Source: a virus
IMG/VR virus record: IMGVR_UViG_3300042691_048515
Location: 1 to 35,130 of that record
Direction: 5' to 3' (one strand)
DNA length: 35,130 bases
The notes under the pieces were generated by a model. That model was not told the origin of the DNA. It was given only the letters and a program-made list of their open reading frames with translations, and searched no databases. Position 1 is the stretch's first letter; every line of letters begins with the position of its first letter. Of this stretch, positions 6,340 to 15,160 are shown one piece after another. The translations under genes were made by a program, and so were the position numbers.

Positions 6340-6543
6340 ATGAAATTCTCGACGTTCCTGGCTGCGGTGCTCTGTCTGTGTCTGCTGCTGGTCGCCGGTT
6401 GGGCCGAGGCCGCCGTCACCCGCTCCCGCAGCCGCACCACCTGCAGCTCCGGCGCCTGCCAGCAGGCGAGCCCCGCGGCCCGGGTGATTCGCTCGACCCA
6501 GACCACCCGCACCACGACCACGGTCGTCCGCCGCAGCCGCTGA
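6340..6543 (+). CDS. Small exported Ser/Thr/Arg-rich protein
   Basis: This 67-residue protein starts with a clear signal peptide: MKFST, a hydrophobic core FLAAVLCLCLLLVAG, then WAEA as a likely cleavage site. The mature part of about 45 residues is low in complexity, with Arg, Thr and Ser repeats (TTRTTTTVV and RSRSR segments) and two Cys. An exported peptide between gpW-like and portal genes is unexpected, since all neighbours act in the cytoplasm. It may alter the host envelope or be a moron gene. The ribosome binding site is poor. No family is recognised. Confidence 0.6.
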   Translation: MKFSTFLAAVLCLCLLLVAGWAEAAVTRSRSRTTCSSGACQQASPAARVIRSTQTTRTTTTVVRRSR

Positions 6544-6550
6544 CCGGCCG

Positions 6551-8251
6551 GTGCCCGACCACCTCGACGACCCCTTCCGTCCAGCCAGACCCAGCCCCGT
6601 TCCACCCGTGGCCACCGACGACGCCGCCACCCGCCAATTCCTGCGACACCTCGAGCGCCGCCACCGCGCCGCCGATCGGGCCGCAGCCGTGCGTGCGCAT
6701 TCCGGGTCGCCCTGGTCGGAACCTGGCTGGCACGGAGCGGGCTACGACGCGGGCGAAATGGGCCGCCTGACCGGGGACTGGAACCCCGGCACCATCGGCC
6801 CCAACCGCCTGCACCAACTGCACGCCAGGACCATCCGCGAGCGGGTCCGCGACCTCGAGCGAAACAACCCCAAGGCGGTCAGCGCGATCAATGCGTTCCT
6901 GCGGAACGTGATCAGCCAAGGAATCACCCCGAAACCGCAGATCGCCAACGCGACTCTCCGCAGCGAGTGGGAAGACGAATGGGAGCACTGGGCGGGGGTG
7001 GTCCCCGGTTCCGACTTCCACTGCGATCTGGCCCAACGGCAGACCCTGTACGGGATCCAGACCCAGATCCTCCGCGAAATCATTGTGGCAGGCGGGGTGC
7101 TGGTCGTGTTCAACGGCAGCGAGCGGATCGGCAACGGCCGCCGCCACCCGCTGGCGATTGAGCTGGTTCCCGAGGAGCGGATCGCCGAGGAAAACGACAG
7201 TTGGACCAGTGGGGCGTGGGTGGCCCCTCGGTCGGGCAACCCGATCGTCCGGGGAGTGGAACTCGACCGCCGAACCGGCCGGCACCTGGCGTACTGGGTC
7301 AAGCCGGCGCAGGTCAACGACGTCGGCGGCGACGAAGGCCGCCCCGTGCGAATCGACGCCAGCCGCTGCCGCTATCTGTCCCTGCTGACGCTTACCGGGC
7401 AGGTCCGGGGGATCAGCCTGCTGGCTCCGATTGTGCTGTCGACGCAGCGGCTGGGGGGTTACCTCGACAGCGAGCTGGTCGCGGCCGAGATGAAGGCCCA
7501 ATGGGCCTACATGGTCCAGTCGAGCGACGACGCCCCCGACTTGGTCAGCACGCTGGCCGATGATGCCTCGGTCGCCGTGGTCGATGCCGACGGGAATAAA
7601 CTCGAACGGATGTCCCCGGGCTCGGTCTACTACGGCCGGCCGGGGGACAAAATCAGCGCGGTGGGGCCGAACGTCCCGCAAAGCGACTCGGTCCCGTGGA
7701 TCAACCTGATTGAGCAGTCGATCGCCCAGGGGCTCGACCTGTCGGCGATCGAACTCAGCCGCGACTACAGTCGGGTCAATTTCAGTTCCGCCCGCGCCGC
7801 CATGAACCGCGACCGCAAGACGTTCCGGGCGCTGCAAACGTTTCTGATCGATCACATCCTCAACCGGGTGTGGTACGAGTGGGTCCGCGGGGCGGTGCTC
7901 GTGGGGCGGCCGGGATTCCCCGCCGCGCAGGCGTTCCTGGACGACCCCGATCAATATCTGCGGGTTCGCTGGCGAACCCCCGGATGGGACACCGTCAACC
8001 CGGTCGACGACGCCCAAGCCCAGCGGATCATGCTGCAGGACGGCACGATCACCCGCGAAGAAATCTGCGCCGCGCGTGGTGTCGACTGGGAAGAAACCCA
8101 GCGGCAATGGGAACTGGAAAACAGCGTGTTTGGCATGGCGGGAGACCCCGCCAAAAACGCCGCAATCGACCAGACCGACGACGACTCGAGCCGGGCGGAT
8201 GATCCGCCCCCCGTCGAACCGCTCGAGGATCCTCCGGGAGAAGACACCTGA
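6551..8251 (+). CDS. Portal protein, lambda gpB family
   Basis: This 566-residue protein forms the dodecameric ring at the capsid vertex through which DNA passes and onto which the tail joins. Family hallmarks are GRLTGDWNPGTIGPNR (about 71-86), RERVRDLERNNPKAVSAINA and the connector-helix region with NFSSARAAMNRDRKTF. The length is typical of lambda-type portals. GTG 6551 follows the upstream stop closely, but the first ~20 residues are proline-rich, and an in-frame GTG at 6608 would begin MATDDAATRQ, so the true N-terminus is uncertain. The stop overlaps the next ATG by one base. Confidence 0.94.
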   Translation: MPDHLDDPFRPARPSPVPPVATDDAATRQFLRHLERRHRAADRAAAVRAHSGSPWSEPGWHGAGYDAGEMGRLTGDWNPGTIGPNRLHQLHARTIRERVRDLERNNPKAVSAINAFLRNVISQGITPKPQIANATLRSEWEDEWEHWAGVVPGSDFHCDLAQRQTLYGIQTQILREIIVAGGVLVVFNGSERIGNGRRHPLAIELVPEERIAEENDSWTSGAWVAPRSGNPIVRGVELDRRTGRHLAYWVKPAQVNDVGGDEGRPVRIDASRCRYLSLLTLTGQVRGISLLAPIVLSTQRLGGYLDSELVAAEMKAQWAYMVQSSDDAPDLVSTLADDASVAVVDADGNKLERMSPGSVYYGRPGDKISAVGPNVPQSDSVPWINLIEQSIAQGLDLSAIELSRDYSRVNFSSARAAMNRDRKTFRALQTFLIDHILNRVWYEWVRGAVLVGRPGFPAAQAFLDDPDQYLRVRWRTPGWDTVNPVDDAQAQRIMLQDGTITREEICAARGVDWEETQRQWELENSVFGMAGDPAKNAAIDQTDDDSSRADDPPPVEPLEDPPGEDT

Positions 8252-10923
8252 TGGCCGCGCCCCGCAAACACCAGCTCAGGCACCTGACGTCGCTGGCCGT
8301 CGGCACCCCGTGGGCGATTCTTCCCGACCGGTTGGCCGCGATCTGTGAGATCCTCTCGCTGCGGCGGGCAGGGCAGGGGCTCGACCCCGACGAAATCGAG
8401 GCACGCCTCGAAGGGCTGCGCGATCGCTCGGTCCCACCCGACCAACTGGTGAGCCTGCTTTACACTGCCCTGCCGCGGTCGACCCCCGGGACCAATTCGT
8501 CGCGACCGGCTGTCAGTTCCCCGACGGGGGGCAGTGCGGTGGCCGTGCTGTCGATTCTGGGGACGCTCGTTCCCCGGCGGATCGACGCCGCCAACGCCAG
8601 CGGCGGTGGGTTTGTGTCGGCCGAGGCGATCGCCCAGGCGTTCCGCCAGACCGCCGCCAACCCCGACGTCTCGACCATCGTCCTGGACATCAACAGCCCC
8701 GGCGGGGCGGTGGCAGGGATTCCCGAACTGGCCGCGACGATTGCCGAGGCGGTCGCCAACGGAACCCGCGTGATCGCTGTGGCCAATCACCTGATGGCCT
8801 CGGCCGCGTACTGGATCGGCTCGCAGGCGTCCGAGGTCGTCGCGAGTCCGTCGGCCGACGTCGGCTCGGTCGGGGTGCTGGCGATCCATCAGGAGACCAG
8901 TCTGGCCGACGCCGAAAACGGAATCACCACCACCGTCTTCCGCTCGGTCGCGCACAAAGCGGAACTGAACTCCGTCGAACCGCTCACCGCCGAGGCCCGC
9001 GCCCGGGTCGAACAGCGGATTGCGGCGGTCCACCAAAATTTTCTGGCGGCCCTCGCACGGGGCCGTAATCTGTCTGCGTCGGTCGTGGCGTCGACGTTTG
9101 GTTCCGGGCGGGTGTTGTCCGCCGAGGAAGCTCTCGCCGCCGGCATGATCGACCGCGTCGCCACCCTGGATCAGGTGCTGGCGGAATTGTTGGGCGGACA
9201 CGGCACCCCGGCTGGGGTCACGCCGACCACCACCGGGGCCACCGCCCGCCCCGCACTTCCCCCCGTTTTGGAGAATCACTCGATGGACCCCCAACTGTTG
9301 ACCGCGTTGATCCGGCTCGGAGCGATCACCGCCGCCGCCACCCCCGAGCAGGCCGAGAGCGCCCGGCAGACCCTGCTGACGATGGCGGGTTGCGATCTGG
9401 CCGCCTCGGTGGCCGACCAGCTCACCGCGCTGCAGCGGGTCGGCGGTCCGGTCGCTCAGGTCAGTGCCACCGCGGCCCCCGCTCCCGCGCACGCAATCGC
9501 CTCCCCCGTTGCCGCCGCTCCTGTGGCGAACACCTCCGGAACGTTGTCGGTCGCCGATGCGATCGCGATGGTCCGGGTCTCGGCCCTCGACGCGGCGGCC
9601 CAGCTCGACCTGATCGGGCAATTGACCAGCAGCGCCGACCCGCTCACCCCGCAAGCCGTGCTCGGCCGGATCCAACAGCAGACGCAGGCCAGCCAGCCCG
9701 CCGCCGGCGTGCGGATCGGCGTGGCCGAGGCCGAGGCCGACAAGTTTCTGACCGCCGGCCGCGACGCCCTGCTGCAGCGGGCCTGGGGGGGCAATCTCCC
9801 CCAGCAGCTCTGGAGCAACGCCGCGCAAGACTTTGTCGCGTGGCAGGCTCCCCGCCGGACCAATCACCACCTGGCGAGCTTGCCCAATCTGGCCCGGCAA
9901 AGCCTGATCGTCGCGGGGTTTGATGCCCGCACCGTCAACACGCTGGCCAATTCCGAAGTCGCACGCCTCGCCATGGGGGCCGACCCCGCCGACTTTGGGA
10001 TTCTGCGGGCCGAGGGGGCGGCGTTCAATGGCCGCGCCCAGTTCACCAACCTGCTGTACGACGCGGCGAACGTGATGCTCCGGCGATCGTACGCCGAGGC
10101 GACCAGCACGTTCCAGGCGTGGGCCCGCCGCGGCGAGAGCCTGCCGGACTTCAAGCCGGTGAACAAAGTGATCGCCGGGGAACTCTCCGACCCGCAGGTG
10201 ATCCCCGAGAACGGCACGTTCGAGGAGACGACTATGCTGGATGGTCGTGAGCCGTACTCGCTGAACACTTGGGGAGAGCGATTCAGCATCACCTGGCAGA
10301 CGATCGTCGACGACCGCTTGTCGGCGCTGACCGACATCCCCGCCAAGCAGGGGGCGGCGATGCGGCGGAAGCAAAACCGCATCGTCTACCAGGTGCTGAA
10401 GGACAACGCGGCTCTCTCCAACGACGGGGTGGCCCTGTTCCATGCGACCCACAACAACCTGACCGGCACCGGCACGGCCCTCAGCGTGGCGGCGTTCAAC
10501 GTCGCGTATGCTCTGATGGCGAAGCAGACCGGGCTGAACAGCTCGGTGTTTGTGGCGGTCGAACCGCGGTACCTGCTGGTTCCGCCGGCGATCCGGGGGA
10601 CGGCCCTCGAGTTGCTCAGCTCGACGAGCAACCCGGCCGCGAGCAACAGCAACGTCAACAACATCTGGCAGAACGGCCTGCAGCCGATTGTCGATGTCGA
10701 GTTGTCGGCTGCCGCCTCGGGTGGGTCCGATACCGCGTGGTATCTGGCCGCCGATTCGGCGACGGTCGACACGGTCGAATACGCCTACCTGCAGGGTCTC
10801 GAAACCCCGGCGTTCGAACGCCAGACGATGTTCGACCGGCTGGCCGTCGCGTTCCGCGTGTACCAGTCGTTCGCCGCCAAGGCGATTGACTTCCGTGGCC
10901 TGTACAAGAACGTCGGAGCGTAA
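8251..10923 (+). CDS. S49-type prohead protease / scaffold / major capsid fusion
   Basis: This 890-residue protein combines three phage head functions. Residues ~95-325 are a ClpP/S49-like protease: LDINSPGG (145-152), catalytic Ser184 in LMASAAYWIG, GSVGV (205-209) and general-base Lys236 in VAHKAELNS, as in lambda gpC. Residues ~345-490 are Ala/Pro/Gln-rich and low in complexity, like a scaffold. From ~496 to the end is a major capsid protein with DKFLTAGRDALLQRAW, SYAEATSTFQAWARRG and FHATHNNLTGTGTALS. Protease-capsid fusions are known in phages, but here the scaffold region carries its own internal start (9283). One predicted outcome is that the full-length form supplies protease while the shorter form builds the shell. 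Confidence 0.93.
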   Translation: MAAPRKHQLRHLTSLAVGTPWAILPDRLAAICEILSLRRAGQGLDPDEIEARLEGLRDRSVPPDQLVSLLYTALPRSTPGTNSSRPAVSSPTGGSAVAVLSILGTLVPRRIDAANASGGGFVSAEAIAQAFRQTAANPDVSTIVLDINSPGGAVAGIPELAATIAEAVANGTRVIAVANHLMASAAYWIGSQASEVVASPSADVGSVGVLAIHQETSLADAENGITTTVFRSVAHKAELNSVEPLTAEARARVEQRIAAVHQNFLAALARGRNLSASVVASTFGSGRVLSAEEALAAGMIDRVATLDQVLAELLGGHGTPAGVTPTTTGATARPALPPVLENHSMDPQLLTALIRLGAITAAATPEQAESARQTLLTMAGCDLAASVADQLTALQRVGGPVAQVSATAAPAPAHAIASPVAAAPVANTSGTLSVADAIAMVRVSALDAAAQLDLIGQLTSSADPLTPQAVLGRIQQQTQASQPAAGVRIGVAEAEADKFLTAGRDALLQRAWGGNLPQQLWSNAAQDFVAWQAPRRTNHHLASLPNLARQSLIVAGFDARTVNTLANSEVARLAMGADPADFGILRAEGAAFNGRAQFTNLLYDAANVMLRRSYAEATSTFQAWARRGESLPDFKPVNKVIAGELSDPQVIPENGTFEETTMLDGREPYSLNTWGERFSITWQTIVDDRLSALTDIPAKQGAAMRRKQNRIVYQVLKDNAALSNDGVALFHATHNNLTGTGTALSVAAFNVAYALMAKQTGLNSSVFVAVEPRYLLVPPAIRGTALELLSSTSNPAASNSNVNNIWQNGLQPIVDVELSAAASGGSDTAWYLAADSATVDTVEYAYLQGLETPAFERQTMFDRLAVAFRVYQSFAAKAIDFRGLYKNVGA
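9270..9285 (+). promoter_or_regulatory. Internal in-frame ribosome binding site and start in the capsid fusion
   Basis: GGAG at 9270-9273 lies nine bases before ATG 9283-9285, in frame with the 890-residue fusion (Met345). The start falls exactly between the end of the S49 domain and the scaffold-like segment. It would give a 546-residue scaffold-capsid product. Lambda makes its scaffold gpNu3 from the same kind of nested start inside gene C. Confidence 0.62.
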
Positions 10924-10972
10924 CGCCGGGCGTTGTCTGCAACGCCGTTGTAACGCTCGCCCCGTGACACCG

Positions 10973-10995
10973 CCGGGGGACGACGTGTCCCCCGG
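10973..10995 (+). terminator. Hairpin after the capsid gene
   Basis: A perfect 9-bp stem, CCGGGGGAC/GTCCCCCGG, has the 5-base loop GACGT. It lies in the 110-bp gap between the capsid fusion and the next gene. There is no good T-tract. It could attenuate downstream transcription or protect the abundant capsid mRNA end. Confidence 0.5.
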
Positions 10996-11033
10996 CCCAC
11001 TCTCTTCGACCACCACTCTCAGGAGTTTTCAAT

Positions 11034-11711
11034 ATGTCGGTTGCTGCCGGCGTCATCGAAGTCATCGACCATTTCAACCGGGCGCAAGCCCTGACCACGA
11101 CCCCCGGCATGAACGGCTGGACGGTCAAGGACACCTCTGCCGCCGGAACCCCGACCTACCTGTGCGCCACCGAGGATGGCGGGGCGATGGTGCTGACGTT
11201 GGCCGCCACCAGCGAAGCCGAAATCGTCACCATGTTCCAGAACGACGTGCTGCCGTACGACCTGCGGCAGATCCAGCGGGTCTGGTGGATCTGCAAGGTC
11301 AGCGGCGTGGACGCCGTGACACAGATCGCCTGGGGGCTGGCGTCAGCTCAGAACGACACGCTCGACAACGTGGCGGTCAACAGTTGGTTCCGGATCGACG
11401 GCACCGCCAGCACCAGCAACGTCGTCATCGAAACCGACGACAACGTCACCGACGACGACGACAACGCGACCGGAGCCACCCTCAGCAGCACCTACAAGAA
11501 ATTTGAGATCGATTTCGGCAAGGGGGTGTCGGACATCCGGTTCTACATCGACGGCCAGCCGGTCGGCTCGCAGACCTTTTCGCTCGCGGGGGTTGCCGCC
11601 GGCCAAAACGTGCAACCGTTCGTGCAGATCCAGAAGGCGTCGGGGACTGGCACCCCGGCGATCACCATCGCCCAGTTTGGGATTCAGTCGCAGTATTCCT
11701 ACGGCTCGTAA
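11034..11711 (+). CDS. Capsid-associated beta-sandwich (lectin/LamG-like) protein, probable head decoration
   Basis: This 225-residue protein has no signal peptide. The sequence is beta-rich, and its second half contains the concanavalin/LamG-like pattern YKKFEIDFGKGVSDIRFYID-G followed by FSLAGVAAGQNVQPFVQI. An acidic cluster (about 132-143, TDDNVTDDDDNA) could bind calcium. It sits right after the capsid gene, where lambda-type phages encode a decoration protein. A strong Shine-Dalgarno, CAGGAG, precedes ATG 11034, fitting high expression. The beta-sandwich suggests it decorates the head or binds a surface; the function is inferred from position. Confidence 0.72.
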   Translation: MSVAAGVIEVIDHFNRAQALTTTPGMNGWTVKDTSAAGTPTYLCATEDGGAMVLTLAATSEAEIVTMFQNDVLPYDLRQIQRVWWICKVSGVDAVTQIAWGLASAQNDTLDNVAVNSWFRIDGTASTSNVVIETDDNVTDDDDNATGATLSSTYKKFEIDFGKGVSDIRFYIDGQPVGSQTFSLAGVAAGQNVQPFVQIQKASGTGTPAITIAQFGIQSQYSYGS

Positions 11712-11787
11712 GCCAGTCCCACCGGCCGGCGGTGAGAGTCCCTGACGCTCCCGCCGTCGGTCGGCTGGTTTCCTTCCTGCAGCGCCC

Positions 11788-12171
11788 ATGTCATTCGCCA
11801 GCGAACTCGCCGCCGACGTCGGAACCGTGTTTCTCAACACCGACGAATTCGCCGAACAGATCACCTACTACCGCAAGACGGAACCGGGCAAGCCGCGGTC
11901 GATCAGCGCGGTGGTTGACCGGGGTTTCACGAAAGACGAAAGCCAGCAGTACCGCACCGAGACCCGGGGGATGCTGCTCGTCCAGTGTCGCAGCGACGCC
12001 ACGACGGGGATCAGTGACCCCCAAATCGGCGACGCCATCCGCTTGGCCGAAGATTCCCCCGAGGTCCGGCACCCGTTCGTCGCGTTGAAACACACCGCCA
12101 CCGGAATGGTGACCCTCGAGTTCCGCCGGCTGGAACTGGTGCGGGCCGGGGACAAAGCCCGGGTCCGTTAG
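11788..12171 (+). CDS. Head-tail connector protein, position of lambda gpFII
   Basis: This 127-residue protein begins MSFASELAADVGTVFLNTDE, with the central FAEQITYYRK and SISAVVDRGF, then RGMLLVQCRSDATTG and IRLAEDSP. The beta-rich pattern and size match phage head-tail joining proteins such as gpFII, which form the interface between the connector and the tail. Position between the decoration-like and tail genes agrees. The match is by pattern and context only. Confidence 0.6.
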   Translation: MSFASELAADVGTVFLNTDEFAEQITYYRKTEPGKPRSISAVVDRGFTKDESQQYRTETRGMLLVQCRSDATTGISDPQIGDAIRLAEDSPEVRHPFVALKHTATGMVTLEFRRLELVRAGDKARVR

Positions 12172-12216
12172 TTCCCTGCGTTCCCAACTCTTCGAAATTC
12201 CCGAACAGTTCCCTCG

Positions 12217-12732
12217 ATGCCCACGCCTGCGGCCACTCTCCCGACGACGTTCAGCGCCCCGCGGCAGGCGGCCGCGCTGCTGTCGCGGATGCTGGCCAAT
12301 TCGCCGCAGTGGCAGGCGATCATCGACGGCCACCGGGTGCACTACCCCGACGACGTCCCCGACGGGGTGTTCCTGCGGCAGGTGGACGGCGTGGTCCCCG
12401 CCCCGTGGGCCTGCGTGCAGCTCGCCCAAGATCTGCAGTACCGGCTGGTCGCCGGGGGCTCGCAGAACCACCTGCGGCCAAGCGGGTCGCTGCTGCTCAT
12501 CCTGCAGACTCCCACGCCCCCCGAACTGACCGACGTCATCGAGGCGGAACACTACGGGGTCGACGCCCACGCGACGGTGATCCAAGAGCTGATCGACCAG
12601 TCCGCCCAGGATGAGTTGCTGACGATCGTCGAGTGCAACCTGCTCGCGTTTGGCCCCCCGCCGGTGGAGGATCAACCGGCGGTCGGGATGGATTTTGAGT
12701 CGGTCTGGCAAATCCGCTGGGGGGATGAATAA
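12217..12732 (+). CDS. Phage neck or minor tail protein, function not assigned
   Basis: This 171-residue protein begins with a Pro/Thr-rich stretch and a helix AAALLSRMLANSPQWQAII. A mixed alpha/beta core contains WACVQLAQDLQYRLVAGG and LRPSGSLLLILQTP, and the C-terminus is acidic. In siphoviruses this position (after connectors, before the tube) is used for tail completion or terminator proteins. No motif proves it. ATG 12217 has no clear ribosome binding site, and the stop overlaps the next start by one base. Confidence 0.68.
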   Translation: MPTPAATLPTTFSAPRQAAALLSRMLANSPQWQAIIDGHRVHYPDDVPDGVFLRQVDGVVPAPWACVQLAQDLQYRLVAGGSQNHLRPSGSLLLILQTPTPPELTDVIEAEHYGVDAHATVIQELIDQSAQDELLTIVECNLLAFGPPPVEDQPAVGMDFESVWQIRWGDE

Positions 12733-13256
12733 TGACCTTGGCGATTCTCGATTTGAAAACCCGCCCCCGCAAACGGCTGGTGGGGTTGCAGACGACCTAC
12801 ACCAAACTGGTCGGCGAGGTGATGCGGCGGACAGTGCAGCACTGGCACCGCGAGATTTTTCCCCGACACTTCGGGGCCCGCAACCGCAGCAAATACAATT
12901 TCGCTCCCCGGTCGCGACTGTACACCGAAAAGATCAAACGGTTCGAGGGGCAGGCCGAAGGGAAATTCCGCGATCTGGTCCTTAAGGGTTGGTCCAAGTT
13001 CATGTTGACCAACATGGAACAGATCACCGGGACCGCCAAGCGGCTGACCGTGCGCATGCACGCCCCGTTCTATTTCGACAAACCGTTCGTGGGGACGTGG
13101 GTCAACCCCAAAACCGGCAAACGAAAAACGATCACCCGTCAGCCCGACAAGGTGGCCGAAGTCACCCGGTTTGATGCGGAAGACTTCGAAGACATCCGGG
13201 CGTTCGCCGCGGCCCGCCTGCAAAACGCCCTCGACCTCAACGACCGGCTCTCCTGA
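12732..13256 (+). CDS. Basic tail completion/neck candidate
   Basis: This 174-residue, very basic protein (TRPRKRLVGL, RNRSKYNFAPRSRLYTEKIK) contains TVQHWHREIFPRHFGARN and ends in a helix (EDFEDIRAFAAARLQNALDL). The order just before the major tail protein is where siphoviruses place neck and tail-completion proteins. It is coupled to the upstream gene (TAATG). The middle segment GTWVNPKTGKRKTI may form a beta hairpin. No named family is recognised with certainty. Confidence 0.66.
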   Translation: MTLAILDLKTRPRKRLVGLQTTYTKLVGEVMRRTVQHWHREIFPRHFGARNRSKYNFAPRSRLYTEKIKRFEGQAEGKFRDLVLKGWSKFMLTNMEQITGTAKRLTVRMHAPFYFDKPFVGTWVNPKTGKRKTITRQPDKVAEVTRFDAEDFEDIRAFAAARLQNALDLNDRLS

Positions 13257-13268
13257 AAGGATCATCCC

Positions 13269-14186
13269 GTGGCCCTCACTTCCCTCGACAAACTCGACAA
13301 GATCATTTTGCCGGGGTCGGTCGCCATCGACGTGCTGACCAACGCCACGATCGACGCCGGTGTCAGCAACATGACCGAGCGGCCGTCGGGGCACGTCTCG
13401 CCGATGTTCACGGCCAACCAGAACCAGCGGCCGATGGTCGAATTCACCACCCCGCAGCTCGACCAGGTGCTGGGGGCGGTCACACTGGCGGGGCTCTCCG
13501 CCGGCACAATCACCTGCTACCTGAAACAGGCGAGCGTCACCGGCAACACCGCGCGGGCTACCGCCGCCCACAAAAAACTCGACATCGCGTCGAGTTGCGT
13601 CTACTGGACCAGCCTGCGGCTGCCGCACAACGGCATGGGGGAAATCACCGTCCGCATTCAGGCGGCCTACGACGGGACGAACGACCCGTTTGTGTACACC
13701 GGGTCGAGCGCCTTGAATGGCACCCTCTCGGCCGGCAATTTTTTTGGCGCGGGTCCCGTGTCGATCAACGGCACCACCATCGGCGGGGTGCAATCGATCA
13801 CCGTCGATTCCGGGATCAACATGATTCAGGCAGGGGGCGAGTCGGAAGAATTCGATACGTTCGTCGGGATCCAGGACAGTGCCCCCGTGGTCACGATCCA
13901 GTTCCTGCGGGAAATCAATTGGTCGTCGGTGGGCCTGCGGGGGACCACGCTGAACGGCACCACCGGGCTGGTGTTTTACGGCCGGAAGTATTCGAACAAG
14001 GGCTCCCGCGTCGCCAACGCCACCGCCGAACACATCAAATTCACTGGGCTCAACGGCATCGTGAACCCGGTCAACACCACCGGCCAGCGATCCAGCCCGA
14101 TCAGCGACACGATCCGGGTGACACTGGTTTCCGGGTCCGATTCGGTGCTGCCCCTGACCCTCTCGACCGCCTCGGCGATCACCTGA
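13269..14186 (+). CDS. Major tail (tube) protein
   Basis: This 305-residue beta-rich protein starts MALTSLDKLDKIILPGSVAI. Repeated Gly/Thr/Ser-rich strands such as SINGTTIGGVQSITVDSGIN and TQFLREINW-like segments are typical of tail-tube subunits. It precedes the chaperone candidates and tape measure as the tube gene does in lambda. GTG 13269 has AAAGGA seven bases upstream. Its only notable oddity is several Asn-Thr-rich turns. The tube role is inferred from size, composition and order. Confidence 0.72.
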   Translation: MALTSLDKLDKIILPGSVAIDVLTNATIDAGVSNMTERPSGHVSPMFTANQNQRPMVEFTTPQLDQVLGAVTLAGLSAGTITCYLKQASVTGNTARATAAHKKLDIASSCVYWTSLRLPHNGMGEITVRIQAAYDGTNDPFVYTGSSALNGTLSAGNFFGAGPVSINGTTIGGVQSITVDSGINMIQAGGESEEFDTFVGIQDSAPVVTIQFLREINWSSVGLRGTTLNGTTGLVFYGRKYSNKGSRVANATAEHIKFTGLNGIVNPVNTTGQRSSPISDTIRVTLVSGSDSVLPLTLSTASAIT

Positions 14187-14383
14187 TGACTCACTACAGC
14201 CACGACCCCGCGATCACCGACCCCGATCCGCCCCCGTCGTCGACCGGGCCGGGCCCGCTCCCTGGCCAAATCGGGCGGTGCGATCCGCCGCCGGCCAACC
14301 CGGCCCCCCCGGTGGCTCCGCTCGCCCCGGCAATCGAGCTGCCCGACGCGCTGCCGTATCCTGATCCGCACCTCCCCGAGTGA
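14186..14383 (+). CDS. Short proline-rich protein after the tube gene
   Basis: This 65-residue protein starts at an ATG overlapping the tube stop (TGATG). Nearly a third of it is proline (DPDPPPSSTGPGPLPG and PPANPAPPVAPLAP). It is probably disordered. The overlap and normal spacing to the next gene support translation. It may be an accessory tail factor. A spurious frame in GC-rich DNA cannot be excluded. Confidence 0.5.
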   Translation: MTHYSHDPAITDPDPPPSSTGPGPLPGQIGRCDPPPANPAPPVAPLAPAIELPDALPYPDPHLPE

Positions 14384-14392
14384 CCCGCGTTC

Positions 14393-15160
14393 ATGGGCGC
14401 ACCCCTCTATTTCCTGCCAGGCGAAACGATCGACAGTGTCACCCCCCAACGGCTGCGGGGGCTGGGCCTGGGGGATGTGCTCGCCGATTGCCTTGACGGC
14501 CCGCACGAGTTTGGCCGGCGGCTGGCCCTGCGGTCGGTCGTCAACCGGGGGCCCAATGGGGGCCGCGGGGTGGTGCTGCAGGCGATCCCCGTCTCCGGCC
14601 AGGCTCACCGCGTCGGTTACTTCCCTGACGAACAGCACTGGACGCAACTGGACGACGCCAGCCCCGAGGATCTGCCCCTGTGGTGGGGTTGGAACCACAC
14701 CGCCCCCGTCACCCCCGACGATCTGCGGCGACCGGCGGCCCTCGAAGGGCACGAGGTGCGGCTCGGGGAACATCTCTGGACGGTGCCGGTGATCCGGCGG
14801 GGCGGGGTGCGGCCCGCGTTGCCGCAGACCCTCGTCCGGCGGAACGGGCGGACCGAGCTGCGGCTGCGGCGGGAGTGGGAACACGTCTGGGCGGCGGCGG
14901 GCCGCGCGTGGGACCTTCTGACCACCGTCCCGTCGGCCGAATGGGACGAGGTCTACGACCTGTGCCGGACGATTCTGCGGGTCAATTACCGGGTGGGGGA
15001 TCCCGAGCTGGAACTGCTGGCGGTGCTCGACACCGAAAACTTCCGCGAGGTGCTCAAAGCCGCGTGTGACTGGCCGCTGGTCGAGAGCCTGCTGACTGGC
15101 AGCCTGCCAGGGGAGGAGTCCCCACCGCACCCTCCCGAGGCGGCCCCCGCGGCCGCCTGA
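14393..15160 (+). CDS. Tail assembly chaperone candidate (lambda gpG position)
   Basis: This 255-residue cytoplasmic protein starts MGAPLYFLPGETIDSVTPQR. The N-terminal half has GHEVRLGEHLWTVPVIRRGG; the C-terminal third is helical: WEHVWAAAGRAWDLLTT, VYDLCRTILRVNYRVGDPE and ENFREVLKAACDWPLV. The disordered end is PPHPPEAAPAAA. Its place between tube and tape-measure genes matches gpG/GT chaperones, which load tube subunits around the tape measure. The C-terminus overlaps an open -1 frame with no start codon, the arrangement expected of a GT-type frameshift. Confidence 0.6.
   Translation: MGAPLYFLPGETIDSVTPQRLRGLGLGDVLADCLDGPHEFGRRLALRSVVNRGPNGGRGVVLQAIPVSGQAHRVGYFPDEQHWTQLDDASPEDLPLWWGWNHTAPVTPDDLRRPAALEGHEVRLGEHLWTVPVIRRGGVRPALPQTLVRRNGRTELRLRREWEHVWAAAGRAWDLLTTVPSAEWDEVYDLCRTILRVNYRVGDPELELLAVLDTENFREVLKAACDWPLVESLLTGSLPGEESPPHPPEAAPAAA

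Noticed and set aside
6416-8107. 563-codon open frame on the minus strand
   Set aside because: Antisense to the portal gene, which has clear family motifs; no motif in this frame.
7951-11016. 1021-codon open frame on the minus strand
   Set aside because: It is fully antisense to the portal and capsid fusion, has Arg/Gly/Pro-rich composition without motifs, and is a typical GC-rich shadow.
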